This document shows positions 31,219 through 43,191 of a stretch of DNA of 64,000 nucleotides, piece after piece; the first letter of the stretch is position 1, and each line of letters opens with the position of its first letter. Below the pieces are notes generated by a model. That model searched no databases. It was not told the origin of the DNA and was given only the letters and a program-made list of their open reading frames with translations. The DNA is from Linanthus parryae (lineage: Eukaryota; Streptophyta; Magnoliopsida; Ericales; Polemoniaceae): contig JALGPY010000002.1 of assembly GCA_023055425.1 (NCBI GenBank), forward strand, positions 119,982,088 to 120,046,087, given 5' to 3'. The position numbers were made by a program, and so were the translations under genes.

Positions 31219-33880
31219 TTTTTTGAAGGTCATGTAATATAATGATTTAAAGATCCGGTTGCACTCGGTCCGGTAAAAGTGCATGAGGGAGTCATGAGCC
31301 GGATGAACAATATGGCACTTAACATAAGAAAGCTTGCAATAGTGAAATGAGCGTGCGTCAACCAAAATGTCTTTTAGCCACATGTGAATTTCTGAAGGGA
31401 AGCGATGCCTTTGAAGGTGCCTGAGTAGAACTTGAAAGTGTGTATGTAGGTGGATACCCGTGTATCCATGTGGCAGCAGCCATTTCAAAGCCTCAGAGAC
31501 ACCACTAGTTTCTTCTTGTAAATGGGATGAAACATGGCATACGCAAAAAGCTGAAGATAGTGTAATCATTAGCATCCATCCAAATAGCCACACATGGACT
31601 CCCTGCTTTCTGGGAGGCGTCTATAAAGAAGGTTGCAGACAGATACCCCAGGGGTGTCTCTGGGTGAAAGCTTAATGTCCATGTTGGGTGAAGACTAAGT
31701 CGCCCCGCTGGTTGACTGGTGACACGTGTTGCTGGTCAACCTTTTATTTCTTGAGGTTTTGAAAAGGTATTGGACTTCTGATATAGTGATGGCTATGAGT
31801 GAATTCGATGGAGAAACGGAAATAAGTTTAATTTCCAAGGAGTTCTTGGCGAGCCAAATTTGCCAAAGGACGAGAATTGAATAAATTTTTTCGTTGGATT
31901 AATGAATGCAAAAAGTAAAGTATGAAAGTATGAGTTGAAGGAGAGAGGCATATATGTCTGATGTCGTATACCAAGACATTAACCAAACCAAATGGCGCGG
32001 GCATGCTGACACGAGAAGAGGCAGTGGAAATTACTTTCGTCAGAGTTGCCAGAAAGACCGCAGGAGTTACTAGAGAGCGGAATGAGTCGTCGTTGCAAGT
32101 GAGATTTGACCGAAAAAGCTATGGAGATGCACTTACAGATGAAGAAGAAGACTTTTGATTCTAGTGACAACTTACTTACCATCTTTATGATGTCAACTAC
32201 AAATGGAGCTGAGTGTATGCCGGGATCAAAGACTGTACTAATAGCAAGCTTGTAAGAAGAGCTGACCGTAAAAATTCATGTTGTGATGCCTTTCCAAATT
32301 AATGTGTCTAATTGGTTTGCTGCCGCAAGGGGTGCGGTACATATTCTTTTCACTTGATCCTCCGAGAAGAAACTTTTAAGGAGGGCAGTATTCCATGTAA
32401 GCGATGCCAGCTGGATGAAATCCATGACCGTGAAGTTATGATACATTTTCATGATAATTGACGGAGGATCGAGCATTAGTGAGCCCCGGGGATCTACGCG
32501 TGAATAAGTGGGTGAGTATTCATCCATTACCAACCAGCCATTGTGATACTTGAGCCGCTAGAGTCCGACCATAGCATATGCTATGCCAACCCAAGAGGAG
32601 GACGAAAGGTGTTTTTTTTAGACCTTTTGGGCAATAGCGACCTTTGAGATGATGGGCGAGGATGGAATCTGGTCGAGAGAGGATTGTAAACGCATTTTAT
32701 GCCAACAATGTTTGATTTTTAGCTTCAATGTCACGGAAACCTAGTCCCCCCTCCGCAATGTCCCGACATAGATTGGTCCATATTCTCCAATAGATTCCCT
32801 TTTTAGCGCCATTTACAAAAGGAAGTGAGTAATAGATTTGCGCATATCTTATAGGAACGAAGTTGGAGCTTTAAAAACTGAAAGCATGTAAGTGGGAATG
32901 GAGAAAAGTGTTGCCTTAATGAGTGTAATTCTGCTTGCAAATGTGAGCGAGGATTATTTCCATGAAGATAGTTATGCCTTAATTTTGTTCAGGACGTGAT
33001 AAAAGATTTGTTTATTTGATTTCGTAAAATCCATAAAGCTTCCAAAATACTTGCCAGAGGAGTTTACTTGGTTAACTCGGAGAGTAGAACATAGGTGCGA
33101 GGTGTCTTGTGCTTGCATATTTGGGCTGCAGAAGAGTTCTGATTTTTGAAAGTTCATCATATGTCCGGACCGATTGCAGTAGCGGTCAAGCACGTCCTTT
33201 AGAGTATCCAACTGAGAATAGTTGAAATTTTGAAAGATGAATGTATAATGTGAAAAAGAGAAGATGTGAAATTGTTGGAGACTTCTGCGCTATTCTGACT
33301 CCTTGGAGGGGCCCTATTGTAGATAATTTCGTGAATGTAGTTGAGAGGACTTCTACAATAATGAGGAATAGAAATGGAGATAGCGGATTCCCTTGTCTCT
33401 AGCCTAGGGTAGGATTGATATGCGCTGGTGGTTGGCCATTCATTAACACAACTAAGGAAACAGTGGAAATGCACATCATATTATTCTGAACGAACAAAGA
33501 TCCAAAACCCAGTAGAATTAAACAGATTCTCAAGAAATCCTAGGAAACTCTATCAAAAGCTTTATACATATCCAATTTGAAAGTGAAGAATGAGTCTTTG
33601 GGCTGCTTCTTTTTCCTAATGAAATGCATAACTTCATGTGCGATGAGAATATTTTCAGAAATGAGTTTACCTTGTTGAAATGTCGTCTGGTTTGGAGAGA
33701 TAATAGTGGGGATGACTGAGGAAAGACGATTTGCCATCACTTTAGCTAAAACTTTTTACGCTGTGTTGCAGAGGCTGATTGGTCTGAAGTCATTTTCATA
33801 TAAAGACTCATTTATCTTACGAATTACTGCAATGAACGTGAAATTGAAATCACAAAGCATGAACCCTGTAGATAGAGGTA
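31219..33880 (-). pseudogene. Decayed LINE (RT, zinc finger, RNase H)
   Basis: Minus-strand order from the right: RT start (NDFRPISLCN about 33800; MANRLSSVIPTIISPNQTTF), RT palm (FFTFKLDMYKAFDRVS), a segment around 33440-33380 with VNEWPTTSA and then a corrupted form of the RQGDPLSP motif, RT thumb (33211-32972), zf-RVT (RRLIPLSSNSCGLSGNSDES about 32090) and RNase H end (KWLLPHGYTGIHLHTHFQVL about 31470). Several stops and frameshifts are present. The 3' end is an A run at about 31218-31226 on the minus strand, next to two imperfect copies of GTGAGGC(C/A)ACAACTGTAATA. The 5' end (endonuclease) is missing. Confidence 0.75.
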
Positions 33881-33904
33881 AGAGAATGACATTCATCAGA
33901 GCAA

Positions 33905-34858
33905 ATCCATCCCACGCCCTCTATGGTTTGAAGAACACCACATACGCATGGTACAGTGATTTCTCTAGATTCGTACTCCAGTCTGCAGGTCACGAGTGGA
34001 TCCCTCGTTCTTATGTACTTTCGTACTAATAGGGAATACTACTTCAGCTCTGACATCTTTTGTCTCATGTCAGTCTTTGCGCTTCTCTCTAAAGATCTGG
34101 GTCCTCTTAATCACTCTTTGGGAATGGAAGTTGTTCCATCTCATGGTGGTATGCTTCATTCTCAAGTATTGTACATTGATGACATATTGGAGAAGTTTCA
34201 CAATAATGAAGCTAAACTAGTCTCCACTCTCATGTCTTTTACTCACTCCTTGCCACAGGTGGATCCACCAAAGGCAGTCCACATCTTTGACTATAGGTGC
34301 TTACTTGGTCTCATGCAGCATCTAAGCCGAACGCGCCCTGATATCTCCTTTTCGGCCAATCGCTTCTCTCATTTCCTTCATGGGCCTCTACAAGCTTGCT
34401 TGATGGCTGCCAAGCGCATTCTTCGCTATGTTAAAGGTACTTTATGTCCTGGTCTATTGTTTTTGCTCCTGCCCCCCCCCCCCCTCCAAAAAAATCTATT
34501 TGTATTCTATGATACTGACTGGTGCGGTCAGTCATCATGGGGAACTCCACCACTACCTATGTTCTGTAATTTCGTCCTAATGTTATATCTTGGATGTCTA
34601 CCCTTCAAAAATCAATCTCGCACTCCTCCACACAAGCTGGATATCGTTCTCTTGGAAGCGCTACAGCGGAGCTTCCCTTGGTTCAACACCTTCTCCAAGA
34701 AGTAGACATCTCCCTCTCTGGCGCGTCATCCCTCTTTTGCAACAATCTCAACACAATATATGTCTGCAAAGTCCCAGTGTTAAATTCCCGCATGAAGCAC
34801 GTCTCCTTGGATTACTTCTTTGTCTGGGATCTTGTCACTGCTAACACTTAGCGCCATG
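33905..34858 (+). pseudogene. Ty1/copia RT C-terminus and RNase H relic
   Basis: HALYGLKNTTYAWYSDFSRF marks the end of the copia RT palm. LGMEVVPSHGGMLHSQVLYI, LLGLMQHLSRTRPDISFSAN and KRILRYVKGT form the connection. FYDTDWCG starts RNase H, and a shifted frame gives LFCNNLNTIYVCKVPVLNSR and MKHVSLDYFFVWDLV at its end. A C run at about 34471-34483 and at least two frameshifts are seen. The 5' part is absent and the 3' side is cut by the gypsy LTR at 34895. Confidence 0.8.
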
Positions 34859-36724
34859 CCACATGTGCCCACGCGTGATCATCTCACATTCACTTTAACA
34901 CCCCCGATTTCCACACCGGGAAACCTAAGAGGGTGATACTCCGCACTTGAGATTACTCCCAAGTGCAAGGACGCTTAAGGGCGAGAATAAAAGGCCACTA
35001 GTCCATTACGTTTAAAATATTACAAGTGAATTGTTAAAAACATGTTTGCCTCAAACTCAGGAAAAGATTATTACAAAAATAAAATGGGACGTCCAAGGTT
35101 CTCACTTTATTAAACTAAGCATAACGAAGTGATTCGCGCCTGCAGCGTGAACAAGCCTCCATCATCTACACCTGTGGTGGGGAAAGAAAACAAATAGATA
35201 CCGCAGTATGAAAGTCAGCAATAAATACTGAGCGAGATAATACCAAGGCATGTAAACACGATGAGGAAAGTATAAACATTATTTAAAAGAAGTAACAAGA
35301 GTATTTAATGTAAATCAACTCATTAGGAACTTCAAAATTGATTAAAAACAAACCATTTTGCAAACGTGTAATTTCCTAGAAAGTGAACTTCTTGCTAAAT
35401 CTTGGCAAAATTGAGATCTTTAAAAACTGTGGAGACCCTTATAGGATAAATTAAAGTGTTGGGGTAAGAGTGTAATTTTCAGAATACATATTTTCTCTTT
35501 AATTCAATTTTTACCCAAACTTTGTGGAATTTGCAATTTTTCTCCTAGAGCATGGTTGCCACATGTCTCTTCCATTGTGCATACTTGCCACCCATCTCCT
35601 GAGGTGGAAGCATCACACTTGTGAGAGAATAACTATAGTTGCCTACAATTTACAATAACCTGTGATCACAGGAGCTGTGAAACCTGTGATCTTACAATAA
35701 CTATAGTTGTAAGTTTTATTTAAGTTCTCATTTTTTTTAATTCCGTCTCGTAACAGAACGGCTAGGTTAAGACTCCTGGCTAAGCACGTCCATTCTTGGT
35801 GGAGGGCATCTCCGAAGACTCTTGAGGATCCAAGTGTAATTATTCAGCACTATAGGATGGGGGTGTTACAAATCGTATAGACACATTGAAGATAAGGCTC
35901 AACGTCTGGCATATTAACTCACCTTGAGTCTCAAGCAAGTATCAAATCAATCCCTAGTAATATTCGATGTAACCTCCGTCCACGAAATCGTTGCCTACAA
36001 TTTACCAATTCACTAATCAAAACACAATGCTACAACAATATAAAGTGCATACTCAACAAGATAAACAACACTACACGGTTTATGCTTTAGATTTCTAGTT
36101 CACTATCCAAGTCATATCCCAAAACAAACTCAAACTTTACTTTAAAACCATAACCTATTAGGTCGATAAACTACCACAAATCCAATAATTTATTACTCAA
36201 ACTTCACAACATTTCCTCAAGATAATAATAGTCTCATTAGATTGAAAATATTTCAGAAAATAAGTGTAGCATCAGACATAATTGAAATCAGATTTCGAAA
36301 ACACAAGTTGTGCTCTCTTTAAACTTACTAGTCACAAATACATCAAATACAACACTTCCAGAAACGTTCTATATACCCAGATTAAGCATCTTCTAACCCA
36401 GATACAACACTTTCATAGTCGTTGTAACATAGTATAAAGCATAGAAATATATATTTAACGACTTTGTTCTCAATCTAACTTCAATACCAAAGATTATCAA
36501 CCCTAATTAAGATCATAACCATCTACCAAGGTCATCAATTAAACTATAATAGTTCCTTAACCACCTTTATTACCTAGAGTTTTCCCATAAATAAAGAACA
36601 CGTTTTGTATTAACGAATCTCTATTTCTTAGATGAGTTCAAGAATGATGAGATGAGTAGTATAAATATGAAAAATAAGATATTATAATGAAGAATGGATA
36701 AGGTTTTAACTTCTAGAGTTTTTG

Positions 36725-37035
36725 TGCAGGTTATGCAGCGGAAATACAAAAAAAATCATGCCCAAAACTCTCCACGGATCACAGGTTAAGCATCATAACA
36801 TGATGAAGGAGAAGGGTTACCTTGTTAATCAGACCGATCACTGCTCAGAAGTAGTGTCCACGCCTCTGCTTGTATCCACACCGTAGGATCAAAAATTGGA
36901 ACTTCCCCTACGGGTTGTGCTAGCAGTGTAGGAGAAGAGCAATCAGGAAGCTTGATCCAATCAAGCTTGTGCAACAATGGAGTAGAAGGAGGGCCCGCGC
37001 GCCTCTCTCTGTGACGTTGAGTATGGGGCTGTGTG

Positions 37036-37094
<59 letters not shown>

Positions 37095-38157
37095 TTCCTT
37101 TCTTAATTTTTTATCTAATGAGAAATTGGGGATGGTATATTCTTTTTATAATTAATAACTCTTTACTAATTACAAAACTGCCCACTACTAATTAGATCCA
37201 AACTTGGATTAACTTTCGTTTTAGTCCAATTTGCTATTTAGTCCAACTACATATGCATGTTGTTGCACTTTGATGCCTGATTCTTTTAACTGTTAATTAG
37301 TCCAACTAATTAACATCTACATCTAGTCTATTCCTTTGGTGTGTGACCCTGCAGTTTCGTATTACGTTCGTAGTAACAATTACTAACATTGAGCGGTGTC
37401 TAGCAACACATCAATGCTACTCAAGCAATAGGAATAGTCACTAATCAGACAAACCTCTATGACCAATGTTACTATGTTGTATTGTCCCTTTGTCACAATA
37501 TCCAGATTGGACACGAGACACATATGTCACACTCGTATATCCAATCCATAGTTTCTAGATCCCGAGAATAGACTTATCTGGACAGAAAACATCAATATCG
37601 TTTATTGATTTACCTGTGTCTTGCCAGACATTAGCAAGTACTACTCATCGAGTGGCCATGGATACATACTCCCATTATGTCGGAGGACAAATCCTCTCTA
37701 CTTCACTACCATCACTCAGCTTGCTTCTTATCATGTCCGATTATCACCTTTATAGTTACCCAGTTACGGTGTAACGTTTGACGATATCAAAACATGATAA
37801 TTCACAACTAGAGTATCTAGTGACTTCAAGTCAAAGGACCACAACACTATTTTCACTACGAGAAGCACGTGTAAAAACCATGTAGCCTTCTCGTTTGGGT
37901 CAATCCAGTATGCTATTAATCCTAAAACATACCCATGTGTCATACTTGATATCTCCATATCAATCTACCCACATACGAGTCTCTATGCATAGTGATCGTC
38001 CTAATAACCACTACATTTAACTACAGATAATTTAAGATAACAACAATTGCAACCTAATAACTTCATTATATTAATGTTTTCATATATAATAAAATGAATA
38101 CTCTAGCCAAAAAAACGTCCACACTAAAATGGATTGCCTCTAGGGCATACACCAATA
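36725..38157 (-). repeat. Probable solo LTR of a copia element
   Basis: About 1.43 kb, homologous along its length to the LTRs at 43192-44583 and 50161-51570: TTATGCAGCGGAA near the start, GGATTGGACACGAGACA, CTCGTATATCCAATCCATAG, ATATCTCCATATCAATC, and GATTGCCTCTAGGGCA near the end. It interrupts gypsy LTR sequence that resumes at about 38160 (CGGAGATGAGAACGTAAGCGG; first 20 shown in the other copy at 54655). No internal domain and no clear 5-bp target duplication, so LTR-LTR recombination is inferred. Clearly more diverged from the two other LTRs than they are from each other. Confidence 0.7.
37040..37090 (+). repeat. (CT)n microsatellite in the solo LTR
   Basis: Uninterrupted CT dinucleotides for about 50 bp, absent from the two other copies of this LTR. 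Confidence 0.95.
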
Positions 38158-38285
38158 TAAATCAAGTATCGGAGATGAGAACGTAAGCGGTGATGATGTT
38201 GAGATGACCGAAAATTGAAACACAACAACACAACGGGTGGGTGAACCGTGTTTGTGGTCACGGTAGAGGACGAGAGAGAAGGAGA

Positions 38286-38291
<6 letters not shown>

Positions 38292-38341
<50 letters not shown>
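38292..38341 (+). repeat. (GA)n microsatellite in the gypsy LTR
   Basis: About 50 bp of GA at the place where the other LTR also has GA repeats (54771-54822), so the tract was carried by the element. Confidence 0.95.
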
Positions 38342-38344
<3 letters not shown>

Positions 38345-38986
38345 CCTAAGAGATCAAAGATAGGAAGAGTGGTCTGGCGACGGTGGCGTCCGAACCTGCT
38401 GATGTCGATGCTGGCGTCGGACGTGAGAGGGAGAGAGATAGAGGGTTCGGAGAGAGAGAGAGATCGGGTGGTAGAGTGAGAGACGGACGTGAGGGTGAGA
38501 GAAATAGAGAGAAAAAAGAGAAGAATAAGATGGGTAGGAGAAGGATTGGTGTTTTTTGGAAAAATCCAATTAGGAAATAGATTTCTATTTAATGAGGTCA
38601 AAAATTCATATTTTTTACTTTTGATAAAATACAACCAAACCCCAACTTTTGATAAGAGAACACTAACTCTCCCAAAAGTCTCAAACGACATATTTTACCC
38701 CTATAATGAAAAACGCGGTATTTTATCCTTCCCTCCTTAAAGAGAGATTCGTCCTCGAAGCTTAAATCAAATGATCCACCACGCAATAAAATCACAAGCT
38801 CAAAGTTAAACTAAAGTCAAGGTACTAAGGAAGCAGTGCTATAGTGGTAGTCTCACATCAACCAAATACAATACGTAATAATACGCATAACATGAAATGT
38901 AGTTTAGGCAATGTAGTGGTAAGGAGTGCAAAGAAAGCGCGTAGGGTTACATCCTCTTCCCGTTAGAGGAGCGACATCCTCGGAAC

Positions 38987-41900
38987 TCAAAATACCTCAT
39001 CAAAAATGTGCGTATACTTTTCCTTCATCTCGTACTCGGCTTCCCATGGTGCCTCTTCACTGAGGTGATTTGTGCATAATACCTTCACTATCTTAACACT
39101 CTTACTGCGAGTGTCTCTTGTATTCGTATCCGGAATCTTAGCAGGATGCTCCTCATAATTCAATGAAGGATCTAACTCAAACAGTTCAGGAATCAGTACG
39201 TGGGATGGATCGGGAACATACTTCTCCAGCTGTGACACGTGAAACATGTTATGTGCACTGCCCAGGTTGGACGGTAAGTCTAACCGATAAGCAACTTCTC
39301 CGATTCTATCTAGAACATAGTATGGTCCTATGGATTTTGGACTCAACTTCCCTTTCTGATTAAATCTCATAACAAAGTTGGTAGGAGAGACTTTCTGAAA
39401 ATCTTTTTCCCTATCCTGAAATTCTACTAGTCTTTTCTTCTGATCCGCGTAAGCCTTTTTCCTATGATGTGCAGCTTTCATTCGCTTCTAAATTAGTCTC
39501 ACCTGATCCATTATTTCTTTTATTACTAGTGGACCAATCACTACTGTCTCGCTGATGTCACTTCAGCATAGTGGTGTTCGACACTTTCTTCCATACAGAG
39601 GATCATGTGGTGCCATGCTAATACTGGCATGGTAACTGCTAGTATACGAGAACCCTATCAATGGTAGTCTGTCAACCCAAGATCCTTGGAATTCCATTAC
39701 ACATGCCCTTGGCATATCCTCCAAAGTCTGAATAGTTCTCTCTGTTTGACTATCAGTGGCAGGATGGAAAGTTGTGCTGAATCTCAATTTCGTTCCCATT
39801 TCTTCTTGAAAAGCCTTCCAAAAGTGTGAGAGAAAATCGGGATCCTTGTCATAAACAATCGATCCTTGAACCCCATGATACCTCACTATATTTTTTACAT
39901 ATGTATCGGCTCTTTGCTCCATATTCCATGTATCTTTCATCGGAATGAACCTCGCTATCTTTGTCTATCTATCCAGTACAACTCAAATTTGATTGATACC
40001 ATTCTTAGATGTCGGCAAAGCAGTCACAAAGTCCATCAAAATGGAATCCCACAACCAGACCGGAACTTCCATTGGTTGGACCAAATCTCCAATTTGCTTG
40101 TTTTTGAACTTCACCTTCTGACACGTCAAACACGCTGCTATGAATTCTTCTACTTCCTTCTTCATATTAGTCCACCAAAACGTCTTCTTTAGATCCTTAT
40201 AAAGCTTATTGTGTCCGGGGTGTACGGAGTATCGTGGTGTTGTGCGCTGCACGCATCAACTTTTCCTTGGTTTCTACACACTCGAGCATACACACCATCT
40301 CTTCTTGTAGTGAGTACTCCCATCATCATGGATTTTAAATCCTTTTGCTTACCTGATGCAATCTTCTTCTTGATGCTTCCCAACTTCACATCTCCTGGTT
40401 GGTTATTTCAGATCTCTTCGAATACATCTAGCATGACTGTCATACCCGAAAGTAAATTCTTTACTCTCCCTTGTTTCATCACTTCGATCGCGAGTTTTTT
40501 AAGCTCATGGCATAGCCAGATTGGCAAAACTAGCATATCATTCACAATGCGACTCGATTTTCGACTCAAAGTGTCAGCTACAACATTAGCTTTTCCCCAC
40601 ATGGTATTGGATGTGCATGTGATATCCCGTCCCACATCGAGATATTGTGGATTGATAATGTGGATTGTGGGTTTATGTCCCACATTGGAGAATTATGAGT
40701 TTGACATCTGGTATACGGTATACCTTGTGGATTACTACTAGCACCTTCAAGGCTTAAGCATTTTTATCCGGTGGTATGAGTAAAGAAGTTTTTGTGACAG
40801 TAATCCGCTCGGGTGTTAAAAATGGTATCACATCCAACCCTGTTCCCGCAAGGGCTCCGTGGCGGTTCGCCACTAGCCAAGGGATACGTGACTGGGCATA
40901 CTCGACGAGGACGTCGAGTATATAAGGTGGGGGGATTGTAATATCCCGTTCCACATCAAGATATTGTGGATTGATAATGTGGATTGTGGGTTTATGTCCC
41001 ATATTGGATAATTGTGAGTTTGACATCTTGTATACGGTATACCTTGTGGATTAATACTAGCACCTTCAAGGCTTAAGCATTTTTATCCGGTGGTACGGGT
41101 AAAGAAGTTGTTGGGACAGTAATCCGCTCGGGTGTTACACTGCAGGTCATAGTGCTTGATTATCTCTAAAAATCGACGCTTTTTGAGTCAATATGTATTT
41201 GAGACTGATGTGGTCCATTACAGCTTGCAAATATAACCATATAGGTGACGTCTCCATATCCGAACATCAATAGAAACCAATTCTAATTCATGGGTTACCT
41301 AATTCTCCTTTTGGGGTTTCAATTCCCTTGAGGCATATGCAGTCACCCTTATTTCTTTCATAAGGACACATCCCAGTCCCTTCTTCGATGCGTCACTATA
41401 CACTTCAAATTAAACAAAATCATTCGGTAGAGCCCATATTGGATGTTGTAGTCAACTTATCTTTCTGAGTCTTGAATTCCTCTTCACGAATTTCACTCCA
41501 TTGATACTTCACTGTATCTTCGTTAAAGTAGTTAGTGACCTAGCAATATTTGAGATATCTTTCACAAAACGCCTGTAATAACCTGCCAAACCAAGAACTT
41601 CGTATCTCTAACACATGCTTCGGTGTTGGCCAATCTTTGAATGTCAAAATCTTTCTTGGATCTACTGCTATCCCTTCCTTAGAGATTATATAACCTAGAA
41701 ACGAAACTTGATTTACCCAAAACTCGCATTTAGACGGTTTAGCATACACATTTTCCTTCCTCAGAGTTTGTAACACTTCTCTGAGATGTGCTTCGCGGTT
41801 AACCTCACTCTTGGAGTATACGAGGATGTCATCAATGAAGACTTCCACAAATCAGTCTAGAAATGGCCTCATGACTCAATTCATCATGTCCATAAACATT

Positions 41901-42916
41901 GAAGGTGCGTTAATCAGACCAAAAGGAATTACGGTGAATTCATAACGACCATACCTCGTTCTGGTGCTGTTTTGGAATATCCTTTTTAGCGAGACGTAGC
42001 TGATGATATCCAAATCTCAAATCAATCTTAAAAAATACGCTTTTTCCCCTTGTAATTGATAGAACAAATCATCAATCCAGGGTAAAGGATATTTATTCTT
42101 TATTATGCGCTATTCAACTCTCGATAGTCGATTCAAATTTTGGGCTTCAATCTTTCTTCTTCTGGAATAGTATGGTGCGCCCCAGGTTTAAACACTCGGC
42201 TGAATGTAACCCTTTATTAAGAGATCATTCAATTGATCCTTCAGTTCTTATGATTCGGCTTGTGCCATCCGGTATGGTGCTTTTGAGATCGGCGCAGTCC
42301 CTGCTATCAAGTCAATGGTGAACTAAGGTTCCCTTCTTGATGGCATACCTAGAATCTCTTCATCATATACATCTGAAAATTACCTCACTATTGGTATGTC
42401 TTCCAGTACATTCTCCTTCTTTGAGACATCCTGGATATAACACAAATATGCTGAATTCCCTTTCTTTAATTGGTTCAAAATTGTTAAGGCTGATACTAGT
42501 CTAATACACGGATCCTTTGTGATGCAATGATAAGAGACTTTTTCTCCTTTGGTCTTCTTTCAGGAAATAAATGCTCGATACTTCCCAAGCCAATCCATTC
42601 CTATAATAATGTCTATACCCCCTAGGTCAAACTTAATCAGATTAGTTGGCATCGTACACGCAAAAAAAATTACTTATATCCCTTCAAACATGGTGTCACA
42701 CAATGTCACTTGGCCAGATGGTGTTGCTATGGGAGCGGATATTTTAATTTCCTTATTTAACTCCAACTTAACCACATATCTCGATGGTGTAAATGAATAT
42801 GATGCACCAGAATCGAATAGCATAAAAGCATGTTGCTCATGGATATAGAAAGTACAAGTACTAACTCCATAATTCGCCTTAACATCGACCCTTGTCATGA
42901 CAAAAATACTTCCCAC
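38987..42916 (-). pseudogene. Ty3/gypsy pol (protease, RT, RNase H, integrase), degenerate
   Basis: Protease at 42916-42674 has FMLFDSGASYSFTPSRYV. RT at about 41848-41540 has FIDDILVYSKSEVNREAHLR and PSKCEFWVNQVSFLGYIIS. RNase H lies about 41500-40500, interrupted by a TRIM; NVVADTLSRK marks its end. Integrase has the zinc region VHPGHNKLYKDLKKTFWWTN and CLTCQKVK (about 40230-40080), the core MDFVTALPTSKNG (about 40000) and DPDFLSHFWKAF (about 39830), and the C-terminus GPYYVLDRIGEVAYRLDLP ... NMFHVSQLEKYVPDPSH (39363-39200). Long LTRs and this tail fit the Tekay/Del chromovirus group. Many frameshifts and stops: inactive. Confidence 0.85.
40618..41139 (+). mobile_element. TRIM (terminal-repeat retrotransposon in miniature)
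   Basis: 522 bp. Direct repeats of about 202 bp at 40618-40819 and 40937-41139 start TGTGATATCCCG / TGTAATATCCCG and end GGGTGTTA(A/C)A. Just after the first is TGGTATCA (40823-40830), the start of an initiator-Met tRNA primer site. Just before the second is GGTGGGGGGAT, a polypurine tract. Flanks share TGCA in a 5-base window (GTGCA / CTGCA). There is no coding capacity. It sits in the RNase H region of the gypsy element. Confidence 0.85.
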
Positions 42917-43191
42917 ATTTGCATTATGAGCTCCAACTCCTCCTGTACCAACTCCATTGTTATTGTTATTCCCGTTACCAGCACTGGCTTTTGCATTCCT
43001 GTTATGAGCTCCATTATTTCCCCCAGCGTTGTAGTTCTGATGGCCACCATGATTGTTTCCACCATTGTTGTTGTAGTTGCGGTTTCCATAGTTCCCGTTT
43101 CCTTTTACATTTTTCTAGTTTCCATTATTCTAATTGCCATTGTATTGCCGGTTACCCTGGTAGTTGTTTTGGGGTTGCCTTTGATAGTTAC
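42917..43191 (-). pseudogene. Gypsy gag C-terminal part, Asn/Gly-rich
   Basis: In the minus frame this codes for a long Asn-Gly-rich linker between the zinc knuckle and protease, usual for this gypsy group. It is continued across the copia insertion at 51571. Confidence 0.6.

Larger units (their letters stand above)
34895..38727 (-). repeat. 3' LTR of the large gypsy element, enlarged by insertions
   Basis: Matches the other LTR (52709-55258) in three blocks: 34895-35370, 35873-36720 and 38160-38727, with landmarks such as GTTTAAAATATTACAAGTGAATTG (first 20: GTTTAAAATATTACAAGTGA) and CTTGAGTCTCAAGCAAGTA. The end motif is TAACACCCCC. A polypurine tract (AAGGAGGGAAGGA, minus strand) follows at about 38728-38740. 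Block 35371-35872 has no match in the other LTR and ends GGGGGTGTTACA, which looks like a fragment of a different gypsy LTR. A probable solo copia LTR (36725-38157) is also inserted. Confidence 0.7.

Noticed and set aside
38140..38691. 183-codon minus-strand ORF rich in Ser-Leu
   Set aside because: Created by the GA microsatellite within the gypsy LTR. The same happens at 54734-55210.
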